From Pontibacter burrus (GTDB taxonomy: Bacteria > Bacteroidota > Bacteroidia > Cytophagales > Hymenobacteraceae), in assembly GCF_010686685.1 (NCBI RefSeq), contig NZ_JAAGWD010000002.1, positions 1 to 64,000 of the forward strand: DNA of 64,000 bases, given 5' to 3'. The notes under the pieces are model-generated. The model did no database searches. It was not told the origin of the DNA and saw only the letters and a list, made by a program, of their open reading frames with translations. Each line of letters starts with the position of its first letter. Position 1 is the stretch's first letter. Below are positions 52,234 through 61,155 of this stretch, piece after piece. The translations under genes were made by a program, and so were the position numbers.

Positions 52234-53352
52234 ATGAAGCTTAAAGGCAAAGTAAAATTCGTTAACAAAGACAAAAGTCTGTTTTTCCCGACGCTCCGCA
52301 AACGTGTGGACGCTTATTTTTCAGAGAATAAATTGCCTAAATACGGTAACTCCAGCATCCTGGTAAAGAGCATAATATTGCTCCTGATCTATGTGGTGCC
52401 TTTTGTGGTCCTGCTCACCTTTACGCCGCATGTGGCCATCAGCCTGGTGCTGTGGGCGGTGATGGGTTTCGGTGCGGCCGGCGTAGCCATGAGTGTGATG
52501 CATGATGCCAATCACGGTGCTTTTTCGAAGAGCAAAACCATAAACTACCTGATGGCGCACTCCGTGAATTTGTTAGGAGCTTCTGCTTTCAACTGGAGAC
52601 TGCAACATAACATCCTGCACCATACTTATACCAATGTGGTGGAGATGGACGAAGATATCGACGATATGGTCGTGCTACGTTTTTCTCCTCATACAAAAGT
52701 GAAATTCATCCATAAACTACAGTGGGCCTACGCTTTGTTTTTCTACGGCTTGCTCACACTTTACTGGGTGATTCTAAAAGATTTTATACAGTTCTTTAAG
52801 TACATCAAGAGTGGGGTAAACGCCAGCTCCAAATCAGAAAATACGGTTGCCTTTGTTAAGATTGTAGCCTTTAAAGTGCTTTATTTCTTCTCGATTCTGG
52901 TAGCTCCAACGCTTATTTTCGGTATACCTTTCTGGGAGGTGTTGCTCGGCTTTTTAATGTTGCACTTCGTAGCAGGCATGATCCTGTCCACAGTGTTCCA
53001 GTTAGCGCACACCGTGGAAGGCACTACCTTTCCGTTGCCGAATGAGACGGGCATTATTGAGAATGACTGGGCAATCCATCAACTGAGCACTACCGCTAAC
53101 TTTGCCCGCAAGAGCAAGTTGTTATCATGGTACGTAGGCGGGCTGAATTTCCAGATCGAGCACCATTTATTCCCGCGCATTAGTCACGTGCATTACCCGG
53201 CTCTGGCTGAGATTGTGAAGCAAACGGCTGCAGAATTTAACCTCACGTATATCGAAAGCAAAACCTTCCTACAGGCAGTGCGCTCGCATTTGAACACGCT
53301 GCACCGCTTTGGTAGATTACAACTACCAAACCTGAATGAAGTAATGGCTTAA
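52234..53352 (+). CDS. fatty acid desaturase, second tandem copy
   Basis: A 372-residue paralogue of the gene 224 bases upstream, with the same histidine boxes (HDANH, HNILHH, QIEHH). The first 20 residues differ from the other copy only at residue 15 (Ser for Asn), and their DNA is nearly the same, while the rest has diverged. This suggests duplication with pressure, or conversion, at the 5' end. The two enzymes may differ in regiospecificity or be induced under different conditions. Confidence 0.9.
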   Translation: MKLKGKVKFVNKDKSLFFPTLRKRVDAYFSENKLPKYGNSSILVKSIILLLIYVVPFVVLLTFTPHVAISLVLWAVMGFGAAGVAMSVMHDANHGAFSKSKTINYLMAHSVNLLGASAFNWRLQHNILHHTYTNVVEMDEDIDDMVVLRFSPHTKVKFIHKLQWAYALFFYGLLTLYWVILKDFIQFFKYIKSGVNASSKSENTVAFVKIVAFKVLYFFSILVAPTLIFGIPFWEVLLGFLMLHFVAGMILSTVFQLAHTVEGTTFPLPNETGIIENDWAIHQLSTTANFARKSKLLSWYVGGLNFQIEHHLFPRISHVHYPALAEIVKQTAAEFNLTYIESKTFLQAVRSHLNTLHRFGRLQLPNLNEVMA

Positions 53353-53372
53353 AAATCTGAAACTATAGTTTG

Positions 53373-53412
53373 AAAAAACGCCCAATCTGGTAAAGCAGGT
53401 TGGGCGTTTTTT
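53373..53412 (+). terminator. terminator of the second desaturase gene
   Basis: AAAAAACGCCCAA (53373-53385) pairs with TTGGGCGTTTTTT (53400-53412), with a small inner CTGG/CAGG-like hairpin. An AAACTATAGTTTG palindrome lies just before it. Confidence 0.88.
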
Positions 53413-53488
53413 GTCCGAATCAGGATCAACTGTAGACCTCGTAGTGTGCGCAGCTCATACGAGCGTCTTTGCTACGAAGCAGCCAGAC

Positions 53489-53519
53489 ACTCACAGGTTT
53501 TGAAAACATTGTGAGGTCT
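53489..53519. repeat. degenerate palindromic repeat (CTCACAGGTTTTGAAAACATTGTGAG type)
   Basis: CTCACAGGTTTT and AAAACATTGTGAG form an imperfect hairpin. The unit resembles a palindromic intergenic repeat common in Bacteroidota genomes. It follows a short CAGGATC copy at 53412-53426. Confidence 0.5.
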
Positions 53520-53636
53520 TAATGTCCTTTGATTATAGTTCAGACGATTTCGAACAAATCACGAAATTTATAGTTTAGGCAGCACATACACTCCATCATC
53601 CGGAATCGTATAGTTTATATCACAACTTCATCACAA

Positions 53637-54638
53637 ATGAGAAAAGCTACCTTACTTTTACTTGCTCTGTTATTGCTACAACTACCAACTATAGCCCAGC
53701 AACAGAATCTTAAAAACCTGGACATCAACCTGGAGAACTATAAATACCCGTACCCTGTGCAGTACCTCCCGCTGACCATACAAAAGCAGCAACTGCGGAT
53801 GGCTTACATGGATGTGAAACCAACGAAGGCGAACGGTAAAACTGTTATGCTGCTGCATGGCAAAAACTTTAACGGGGCTTACTGGAAACAAACCGCTGAC
53901 GCACTTTCTAAAGCGGGTTACCGTGTTATTATCCCTGATCAGATCGGATTTGGCAAGAGCTCGAAACCGGAGCATTTGCAGTATACTTTCCAGTTGCTGG
54001 CCCAGAACACAAAGGCTATATTGGATACACTCAACATTAAAAAAGTAGCAGTTCTGGGGCACTCGATGGGTGGTATGGTGGCTACGCGTTTCGCACTGAT
54101 GTACCCGGACATGACGGAGAAACTGATACTGGCTAACCCGATTGGCCTGGAAGACTGGAAGCGAAAAGCACCTTACCAGAGCGTAGACCAGGCGTACAAA
54201 GGCGAACTGCAACAGACCTACGACAAGATTAAAAAGTACCAGTTGGAAAACTATTATGGCGGCAACTGGAAACCTGAGTACGACGAGTGGGCTGAACTGC
54301 TGGCCGGTTGGACCATAAATGAAAACTACCCGATTATTGCCTGGAATGCAGCGCTTACATTCGACATGATCTTTACGCAGCCGGTGCTATATGAATTCGA
54401 CCAACTGAAAATGCCAACCTTGCTTATCATCGGACAGCGCGACCGTACAGCATTAGGCAAAAACCTGGCTCCGAAAGAAGTAGCTGCAACGATGGGTAAT
54501 TACCCGCAACTAGGCAAAGACACCGCTAAAAAGATAAAGAACAGCACCCTGGTTGAGCTGGAGGGAGTAGGGCATATGCCGCACATCGAGGCTTTTGATA
54601 GGTTTATAAATCCGTTGTTGTCATTCCTTAAAAAATAG
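53637..54638 (+). CDS. exported alpha/beta hydrolase
   Basis: A 333-residue alpha/beta hydrolase with signal peptide 1-20 (ending PTIAQQ). The oxyanion motif HGKNFNG is at 74-80, the nucleophile elbow GHSMG at 141-145 (Ser143), the candidate acid in IIGQRDRTA, and the histidine in GVGHMPH near the C-terminus. It is periplasmic or secreted. The methyltransferase gene starts four bases after its stop. Confidence 0.9.
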   Translation: MRKATLLLLALLLLQLPTIAQQQNLKNLDINLENYKYPYPVQYLPLTIQKQQLRMAYMDVKPTKANGKTVMLLHGKNFNGAYWKQTADALSKAGYRVIIPDQIGFGKSSKPEHLQYTFQLLAQNTKAILDTLNIKKVAVLGHSMGGMVATRFALMYPDMTEKLILANPIGLEDWKRKAPYQSVDQAYKGELQQTYDKIKKYQLENYYGGNWKPEYDEWAELLAGWTINENYPIIAWNAALTFDMIFTQPVLYEFDQLKMPTLLIIGQRDRTALGKNLAPKEVAATMGNYPQLGKDTAKKIKNSTLVELEGVGHMPHIEAFDRFINPLLSFLKK

Positions 54639-54642
54639 GCCT

Positions 54643-55389
54643 ATGAAAAAAGCAAAAGATAATTTCTCAACCCAGGCAGGTCTGTATGCGAAGTTCCGGC
54701 CTGTGTACCCCGATGCCTTATATGATTTTATCTTTAGCCTGAAGCCACATTATGCCAATGCCTGGGATTGCGGAACCGGCAACGGTCAGGTGGCAGCCAA
54801 ACTGTCTGAGCGCTGCCACCTGGTCTATGCTACAGATATCAGTCAGCAGCAACTTGACAACGCCGTAAAAAAAGGCAACATCCATTACCTGCAAACCCGC
54901 GCCGAAGCCACCAATCTGCCGGATAGCAGCATCGACCTGGTAACAGTGGCTCAGGCCATTCATTGGTTCGATTTTGATGCCTTTTACCGCGAAGTGTACC
55001 GCATTACCAAACCTAGTGCAGTGGTAGTTGTGTGGTGCTATAACCTGCCACGCATTGCTCCGGAAATAGATGCTATCCTGGATGATTTTTACAACAATAC
55101 CCTTGACGGCTATTGGGATATTGAACGCAACTACATCGACGAAAACTATAGCACTATACCGTTCCCTTTTGAAGAAATAGAAAACAAGCCGGAGTTTACC
55201 ATAGATACTACCTGGGCGCTGGAGCAACTGATCGGTTATCTGAATTCTTGGTCTGCAGTGCAGCATTTTATAGAGAAGAACGGTAACTCGCCGGTACCGC
55301 AATTAGCCGAAAAATTCAGGAGGGTATGGCCGGAGAATGCGACGCTTAAAGTGCAGTTCCCGATAGCTATGCGTATTGGTACCACTTAA
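54643..55389 (+). CDS. class I SAM-dependent methyltransferase
   Basis: A 248-residue Rossmann methyltransferase. SAM motif I is DCGTGNGQVAAKL, then YATDISQQQLDNA with the ribose-binding acidic residue, and VAQAIHWFDFDAFYREVYRI. The closest pattern is the bacterial/yeast TMT1-like branch (trans-aconitate-type). The substrate is unknown. It is four bases from the hydrolase gene, so both are probably on one transcript. Confidence 0.88.
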   Translation: MKKAKDNFSTQAGLYAKFRPVYPDALYDFIFSLKPHYANAWDCGTGNGQVAAKLSERCHLVYATDISQQQLDNAVKKGNIHYLQTRAEATNLPDSSIDLVTVAQAIHWFDFDAFYREVYRITKPSAVVVVWCYNLPRIAPEIDAILDDFYNNTLDGYWDIERNYIDENYSTIPFPFEEIENKPEFTIDTTWALEQLIGYLNSWSAVQHFIEKNGNSPVPQLAEKFRRVWPENATLKVQFPIAMRIGTT

Positions 55390-55452
55390 GTTGCAACTAT
55401 AGTTAGCTGTCTGCGTTCAATCACGCCAATAGGAACCTACCTGATTTAGCCG

Positions 55453-55460
55453 TACCTTTG
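55453..55460 (+). promoter_or_regulatory. candidate -7 element TACCTTTG of the helicase gene
   Basis: Full TAnnTTTG match. It would start an mRNA with a leader of about 145 bases before the helicase ATG at 55610. No clear -33 TTG. Confidence 0.45.
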
Positions 55461-55470
55461 CAACCTTCGT

Positions 55471-55560
55471 CTTTAAACCAGGCAAGAAGAACTATACTTG
55501 CGGTTTAAAGGTTAATAAAAATATGCCGGGATTGATCGCAAATGCAATGTATTCCCGGGA
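55471..55560 (+). promoter_or_regulatory. structured 5' leader of the DEAD-box helicase gene
   Basis: Two hairpins can be drawn in the leader: CTTTAAACC (55471-55479) with GGTTTAAAG (55502-55510), and CCGGGA (55526-55531) with TCCCGG (55553-55558). Leaders of cold-inducible helicase genes are often long and structured; a thermosensor or autoregulatory role is inference. Confidence 0.4.
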
Positions 55561-55609
55561 CTGCTGAGACAGTGCGCATGGCATTGTACAGCCCAATTAA
55601 ACCAAATAC

Positions 55610-56944
55610 ATGACATTTAACGAATTAAACCTGATAGAGCCTATCCTTGCCGCTCTTAAAACTGAAGGATATACCAACCCCACTCCGATACAGCAAAAAG
55701 CAATCCCTTACATACTTCAGAAACGCGACCTGCTAGGTTGTGCGCAAACCGGTACCGGTAAAACGGCTGCCTTTGCCATTCCGATTCTGCAGTTGCTGAG
55801 CGCTTTGCCACAAGATCGTAACAAGCGAACTATAAAATCGCTGATACTGACACCTACCCGTGAACTGGCTTTGCAAATTAGCGAAAGCTTTGGCGCTTAT
55901 GGCCGCAACACCGGCTTAAAGCACACGGTGATTTTTGGTGGCGTATCGCAGCACCCGCAAACCGAAGCCCTGAAAAGAGGAGTGGATATACTTGTAGCAA
56001 CCCCAGGCCGTTTGCTGGACCTCATGGCGCAGAAGTTTATCGACCTTAGAGATCTGCAGATATTTGTGTTGGACGAAGCAGACCGCATGCTGGACATGGG
56101 CTTTGTGCACGACGTACGCAAAGTGCTGAACGTGATTCCAGAGAAACGCCAGTCGTTGTTCTTCTCGGCTACTATGGCTCCGGAGATCATGAAGCTGGCC
56201 GATAATATACTTGTTGAACCTGCGAAAGTAGAAGTAACGCCTGTTTCGAGCACAGCGCATACTATACAGCAGAAGGTATACTATGTAAAGAAGTCGGATA
56301 AAAAGAACCTGCTGATACACCTGCTGAAAGGCGAGGAGATTGACCGCGTACTGGTATTTACCAGAACCAAGCATGGTGCCGACCGCGTTGCCCGCGACGT
56401 AACAAAAGCCGGTATTCAGGCTGAAGCCATTCACGGCAATAAGTCTCAGAATGCTCGTGTACGTGCCCTTGATAATTTTAAGAGCAGCAAAACACGCGTG
56501 CTGGTAGCCACTGATATTGCCGCCCGCGGTATTGACGTAGACGACCTGAACCACGTGATCAACTTCGAGCTGCCGAACGAACCGGAAACCTATGTGCACC
56601 GCATTGGCCGTACAGGTCGTGCCGGCGCAAGTGGTACAGCGCTTTCGTTCTGCGATGCTGAAGAAACATCGTACCTGGTAAGCATCCAGAAACTGATCTC
56701 GAAGAACGTGCCAGTAGTAGATAACCACCCGTATCCGATGACAGCCAAGGATTTTGCTGAAGCAGCCACAACGCTGAAAGAACAGAAGAAAAAGGGTAGC
56801 AACGGTGGCAGAAGCCGCTGGGGTAATAAACCTTCCGGTAACAGTGGTGGCCAGAGCCGCAGCCATAACACTGGCGGTGGGTCAGGCCAGCGTAGTGGTG
56901 GTAACAGAAACTGGGGGAATAAGCCCAGAACTGCCAGCGCATAA
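55610..56944 (+). CDS. DEAD-box RNA helicase, RhlE-like
   Basis: A 444-residue helicase. All core motifs are visible: Q motif [56 protein letters not shown] and HRIGRTGR. The last 60 residues are a low-complexity Gly/Ser/Arg/Asn tail that likely binds RNA. The arrangement fits RhlE, which unwinds short RNA duplexes in ribosome assembly or RNA decay. A terminator follows. Confidence 0.93.
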   Translation: MTFNELNLIEPILAALKTEGYTNPTPIQQKAIPYILQKRDLLGCAQTGTGKTAAFAIPILQLLSALPQDRNKRTIKSLILTPTRELALQISESFGAYGRNTGLKHTVIFGGVSQHPQTEALKRGVDILVATPGRLLDLMAQKFIDLRDLQIFVLDEADRMLDMGFVHDVRKVLNVIPEKRQSLFFSATMAPEIMKLADNILVEPAKVEVTPVSSTAHTIQQKVYYVKKSDKKNLLIHLLKGEEIDRVLVFTRTKHGADRVARDVTKAGIQAEAIHGNKSQNARVRALDNFKSSKTRVLVATDIAARGIDVDDLNHVINFELPNEPETYVHRIGRTGRAGASGTALSFCDAEETSYLVSIQKLISKNVPVVDNHPYPMTAKDFAEAATTLKEQKKKGSNGGRSRWGNKPSGNSGGQSRSHNTGGGSGQRSGGNRNWGNKPRTASA

Positions 56945-56965
56945 TTTGGCTTACCTATAAAGTAT

Positions 56966-57002
56966 AAAAACTCCTGCTGAAGTTAATTTGGCAGGAGTTT
57001 TT
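56966..57002 (+). terminator. terminator of the helicase gene
   Basis: AAAAACTCCTGC and GCAGGAGTTTTT with a loop of about 13 bases. Confidence 0.88.
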
Positions 57003-57640
57003 AGTTTATTGAATTTTAGTTATCCTGTTTTGTCATGTCGAGCGTTAGCGAGACATCTCATTTGTTCCATAGTTCCTCCTTTGTCATTTCGAACATCGTG
57101 AGAAATCTATCGCAGTCTATAGTTGAAGTTATCGATATATATCTAACTTTAATTACTACTCGACACAAACTGTTCATGTTATAGTTTCCTTTTATCCTTG
57201 GAGCTTTACCAGCCTATCGTTTCAATCCAGCTTTGGTGCGCTCACGGCCGCGGGGCCCCGTCTTCGGGCATCGCGCGGTGTACCTTTCTTTTGTTCGTTC
57301 CTCACAATGGCTACGGCACCAGAAATCTACAAGGCGCTCAACCCAAAGACTGAAATCTTTCGATAGCTAATTTATAGTTTGTTGAATGGCTATAGTTCTA
57401 TCGCCTTTCCGTGGTGGTAGTTTCTTGAGGCCAGGTAAACCTGCCCAGCTCGTGGACTGTAACTATAGAACTATAGTTGAAACTATAGCTATAGCCAAAA
57501 TTCCCCTCTCGGGAGGGGTAGGGGTGGGTTAAAATGCCAACTATAGAACTAAAGCTACTCAACTAAAGCAAAAGCCGGAAAGCTCCCCGCCTTAGACAAG
57601 GAGGGGGTAGGGGTGGTTGGACCAACAGCAACTATAAAAC
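57003..57640. repeat. intergenic repeat island B
   Basis: The gap 56945-57689 has no credible gene. It contains GTCATGTCGAGCGTTAGCGA (57035-57054), a related GTCATTTCGAACATCGTGAG (57083-57102), the element at 57180-57370, a run of five CTATAG palindromes around 57460-57545, and two GGGGTAGGGGTGG-type repeats (57501-57530 and 57583-57620). Most units are shared with island A or are repeat types common in Bacteroidota. Confidence 0.75.
57180..57370 (+). repeat. about 190-base dispersed element, copy B
   Basis: Aligns in inverted orientation with 46719-46912; shared blocks are listed there. In this copy the central hairpin reads GGCC-GCGG-GGCC. The middle third (57277-57320) is most diverged, and its length differs by about one base from copy A. 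Confidence 0.75.
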
Positions 57641-57689
57641 TACAGCATAATCTCATAATCCCTCAGGTCCTATATCTTAGTTCAGATAA

Positions 57690-58583
57690 CTACTCCGCAA
57701 CAGCCTGCCTTGTACGGCTCACCAGGTAAACTCCCGCAAAAATCAGCAAGGCATAAATTCCTTTTTGTAAGGTAAATACGTCCTTACCAAAACCAATAGC
57801 GATAACTATAGCCATAAGCGGCTGTAGGTAAATATAAGCACCAACCAGTGAAGGGTTTGCATAGCGAAGCGCCCAGGTATTAAACAAATAGGCAACTATT
57901 GTTACAGCCAGCACCATGAAGACAATCGCCCACCAGATCTCTGCTGGAAACAAACTATAGTTCGGGGCCATTACCTGATTAAACCCAAATGGTACTACAA
58001 TAACGGCACCCACAGCAAAAATGCGACTAACGATGGTAAAGGCATTGTACTTCTGCATCAGGGGCTTTACCAGTACCAGGTATAATCCGTAACTCGCTGC
58101 GTTTAGGATGATCAGCAAATCGCCCCACAGGTTACCAGGTGTGCCTTCGCCTCGCGAACTATAGATCAACAGAAAAGCGCCGGAGCAGGCCAGCGCAATA
58201 CCACCTACTTTACGCGCGCTTACCCGCTCCCGCAGCAGGATCGCCGAAAATAAAAGCACGATAATAGGCACAATCACCATCAGCAAAGCTGCATTAATGG
58301 GCGAAGTCAGGTTAAGGCCGCCGAAGAAACAAAGCTGGTTAATGGCAATGCCTGTAATGCCACAAAGTACAGACCGCATGTTATCTGCCCAGCCTACAAT
58401 CTTTTCTTTCACTACCAGGCGCGAAAATATTCCGAAAAAGATAGCTGCCGACACCACGCGTATCACGATCAGCCCGTACGGACCAACGTAAAATGGCATC
58501 ACTTCTTTGGCTATGCTATAGTTGCTTCCGTAAATGAGGGCAACCAGGAAAAGCGCACCATGCACCTGTACTTGTTTACTCAT
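57690..58583 (-). CDS. EamA/DMT-family transporter
   Basis: A 297-residue membrane protein with ten helices in two EamA repeats (first about 5-140, second about 152-290). The family signature is seen in YGSNYSIAKEVMPFYVGPYG and SPINAALLMVIVPIIVLLFS, and in the mirrored VGAYIYLQPLMAIVIAIGF. Members export amino acids or nucleotide-related metabolites. A TACCTTTG element ends four bases before its ATG. Confidence 0.88.
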   Translation of the reverse strand: MSKQVQVHGALFLVALIYGSNYSIAKEVMPFYVGPYGLIVIRVVSAAIFFGIFSRLVVKEKIVGWADNMRSVLCGITGIAINQLCFFGGLNLTSPINAALLMVIVPIIVLLFSAILLRERVSARKVGGIALACSGAFLLIYSSRGEGTPGNLWGDLLIILNAASYGLYLVLVKPLMQKYNAFTIVSRIFAVGAVIVVPFGFNQVMAPNYSLFPAEIWWAIVFMVLAVTIVAYLFNTWALRYANPSLVGAYIYLQPLMAIVIAIGFGKDVFTLQKGIYALLIFAGVYLVSRTRQAVAE

Positions 58584-58587
58584 GCCG

Positions 58588-58595
58588 CAAAGGTA
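58588..58595 (-). promoter_or_regulatory. candidate -7 element TACCTTTG, 4 bases before the EamA start
   Basis: The minus strand reads TACCTTTG-CGGC-ATG. Full TAnnTTTG match. The spacing predicts a leaderless mRNA. Confidence 0.45.
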
Positions 58596-58658
58596 CGCGC
58601 TTATTCATTTTAAACCGTATAAAGACGATTAACACGACCTGCAAACTATACCGAAACT

Positions 58659-59813
58659 ATGGACGGGATCAATAAAATGCCTGTATCCGCCCGGAGGGCA
58701 CTGGAGATAATGGGCCTTTTCTTTCTGGGGTGGACAATTGTACTGGCAAAAGGATTGCTGGCGCCGTTGCTGATGGCTTTTTTTATGAGCATTATGCTCT
58801 TGCCGGTATTTCAGTTCTTCAAGCGGCGCCGTTTCCCCGATGTGCTGGCTATAGTTATAAGTCTGTTGTTGCTGGCCGTTGTGTTTGGCGGGATCATCTG
58901 GTTTTTTGCCATGCAGATAGGCGACCTGATCACTGATTTCCCAACGATACAAAAGAACGTTACCAAACATCTGGGCTCCCTTAGTGCTTGGTTAGAAGGC
59001 ATAACGCCGTTCTCGACAGCAGAACAACTGAAATTTATAAACGAACAAAGCACCAAACTACTAGATTATGCTGGCTCTTTGCTGGGTGGCGCTGCCGGCT
59101 CGGTAACATCATTAGTGGTTTTCCTTGGTTTGCTGCCGATCTATATTTTTCTGGTGCTGTTCTACAAAAACCTGTTGCTCCGTTTTATATTTCTTTGGTT
59201 TCCGGAGGAGAGGCACGAGAAAGTAGAAGAAACCCTGCGCGAAGTAAAGGTGATCATAAAAAGCTACCTGTTTGGGTTGCTGATACAAGTGACGTATATG
59301 ACCGTTTTGCTGGGCGGTATCCTGCTGCTTGTCGGCATCAAGCATGCTTTACTGATCGGGCTGATCTTTGCTTTTCTGAACCTGATACCTTACGTAGGTG
59401 CCCTGCTGGGCAATATTATCGGGGTGCTGCTCACATTGGCATCTTCTTCAGAACTATGGCCTATCCTTACAGTACTGGGAGTTATTGCCGGGGTGCAGTT
59501 CCTGGATAATAACATCCTGATGCCGCGTATAGTTGGTTCCAAAGTAAAGATTAATGCCCTGGCAACTATAGTTGGTGTGGTAGTTGGCGGAGAGTTAGCA
59601 GGTATTGCCGGTATGTTTTTGTCGCTGCCCATTATTGCGGTACTGAAAGTGGTGTTCGACCGTACTGACAGCTTTAAACAATGGGGCGTATTGTTTGGCG
59701 ATGAGAAACCCGAACACAGCCCCATGCAGGACCCCGAAATGCGAGATGACAGCGAGGAAACCCGTGAGCGCCTGGAGCGTGAGAACGAAGTGGAACCGCC
59801 GCGGGAAGATTAA
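58659..59813 (+). CDS. AI-2E family transporter
   Basis: A 384-residue membrane protein with about eight helices in the PerM/AI-2E (UPF0118) layout: two helices at 16-85, a long soluble loop at about 95-140, then GILLLVGIKHALLIGLIFAF and NLIPYVGALLGNIIGVLLTL, and VVVGGELAGIAGMFLSLPII. The C-terminus is a charged tail with many Glu and Arg. The family includes autoinducer-2 exporters and Na+/H+ antiporters; the substrate is not readable. Confidence 0.87.
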   Translation: MDGINKMPVSARRALEIMGLFFLGWTIVLAKGLLAPLLMAFFMSIMLLPVFQFFKRRRFPDVLAIVISLLLLAVVFGGIIWFFAMQIGDLITDFPTIQKNVTKHLGSLSAWLEGITPFSTAEQLKFINEQSTKLLDYAGSLLGGAAGSVTSLVVFLGLLPIYIFLVLFYKNLLLRFIFLWFPEERHEKVEETLREVKVIIKSYLFGLLIQVTYMTVLLGGILLLVGIKHALLIGLIFAFLNLIPYVGALLGNIIGVLLTLASSSELWPILTVLGVIAGVQFLDNNILMPRIVGSKVKINALATIVGVVVGGELAGIAGMFLSLPIIAVLKVVFDRTDSFKQWGVLFGDEKPEHSPMQDPEMRDDSEETRERLERENEVEPPRED

Positions 59814-59841
59814 CCGGCTTACCAGTTTGCGCTCAAATACG

Positions 59842-59849
59842 TACCTTTG
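59842..59849 (+). promoter_or_regulatory. candidate -7 element TACCTTTG of rarA
   Basis: Full TAnnTTTG match, 33 bases before the rarA ATG. A TTTG at 59826-59829 is too close to serve as a canonical -33 box. Confidence 0.4.
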
Positions 59850-59882
59850 TATTTGCCCTTTGGCAGGTAACTTACTTAGCTC

Positions 59883-61154
59883 ATGATTCACCCGAATATA
59901 CCTCTGGCCGAACGCATGCGGCCGCATAACTTAGATCAGTATTACGGACAAAAACACCTTGTAGGCCCGGACGGAATACTACGCCGTTACATAGAAGGTG
60001 GTGTAATTCCCAGCATGATTTTGTGGGGGCCTCCGGGCGTTGGCAAAACCACGCTGGCCAATATTATTGCCAACCAGATGAAGGTGCCTTTTGTAGCTTT
60101 GAGTGCGATAAACTCCGGCGTAAAAGACATCCGCGATGTAATTGACCAGGCCAAAAAACGGCAGGGCACAGTATTGTTTATTGATGAAATTCACCGGTTT
60201 AACAAGTCGCAGCAGGATGCCTTGCTGGGTGCTGTAGAGAAAGGCATAGTTACCCTGGTGGGCGCTACTACCGAGAACCCATCTTTTGAAGTGATATCTG
60301 CCTTGCTGTCGCGTTGCCAGGTTTATATACTGAAGCACCTGAGCAAAGATGAGCTGATAGAGCTGGTAGACAAGGCACTGGAACAGGACGAGTGGATGCG
60401 CCACCGAAACGTGAAAGTACAGGAATACGAAGCCTTGCTGACCATATCAGGTGGCGATGCGCGAAAGCTGTTAAACTTGCTGGAAATTGTAGCCGAAGGC
60501 GTGCAGAACGTGGACGAAGTTATAGTTACCAACGAGCTGGTAAAGCAGGTAGCGCAGCAGAACATCGTGATGTATGACAAGTCCGGGGAGATGCATTACG
60601 ACCTGGTTTCAGCCATGATCAAATCCATCCGCGGTTCTGATCCTAACGCTGCCGTATACTGGCTGGCCCGTATGATCGAAGGCGGGGAAGATCCTAAATT
60701 TATTGCCCGAAGGTTACTCATAGCTGCTTCTGAGGATATTGGTCTGGCTAACTCAAATGCACTGCTGATGGCAACATCCTGCTTCCAGGCGGTGCAGATG
60801 ATTGGCTACCCCGAAGCACAGATCATTCTTTCGCAGTGCACGGTTTATCTGGCAACCTCGCCTAAGAGTAATGCGACTTACATGGCCATTAAAAATGCGC
60901 GGCAAATGGTGCAGCAGACAGGTAATCTGCCTGTGCCTTTACACATCCGCAACGCGCCAACCAAGCTGATGAAAGAGATAGGCTACGGCAACAACTATAA
61001 ATACGCCCACGATTATGAAGGCAACTTTGTACAGCAGGAGTTTATGCCCGACGGCCTGAACAACACCATGTTTTACGAGCCCGGCAACAACGCCCGCGAA
61101 AACGACATGCGCAAACAACTACAAGCCCAGTGGGGGAAGAAATATAGGTATTAG
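59883..61154 (+). CDS. rarA: replication-associated recombination protein RarA (MgsA)
   Basis: A 423-residue AAA+ ATPase. Walker A is GPPGVGKTTLANI, Walker B with the RarA-specific continuation is LFIDEIHRFNKSQQDALLGA, and sensor 1 is VTLVGATTENPSFEV. The C-terminal tetramerisation and clamp-loader-like region contains SAMIKSIRGSDPNAAVYWLA. It acts at stalled replication forks. The N-terminus PLAERMRPHNLDQYYGQKHL is complete. Confidence 0.95.
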   Translation: MIHPNIPLAERMRPHNLDQYYGQKHLVGPDGILRRYIEGGVIPSMILWGPPGVGKTTLANIIANQMKVPFVALSAINSGVKDIRDVIDQAKKRQGTVLFIDEIHRFNKSQQDALLGAVEKGIVTLVGATTENPSFEVISALLSRCQVYILKHLSKDELIELVDKALEQDEWMRHRNVKVQEYEALLTISGGDARKLLNLLEIVAEGVQNVDEVIVTNELVKQVAQQNIVMYDKSGEMHYDLVSAMIKSIRGSDPNAAVYWLARMIEGGEDPKFIARRLLIAASEDIGLANSNALLMATSCFQAVQMIGYPEAQIILSQCTVYLATSPKSNATYMAIKNARQMVQQTGNLPVPLHIRNAPTKLMKEIGYGNNYKYAHDYEGNFVQQEFMPDGLNNTMFYEPGNNARENDMRKQLQAQWGKKYRY

Positions 61155-61155
61155 C

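Noticed and set aside
55916..56866. 316-codon minus-strand frame opposite the helicase gene
   Set aside because: It is a shadow of the helicase coding sequence, with no domain or signal of its own.
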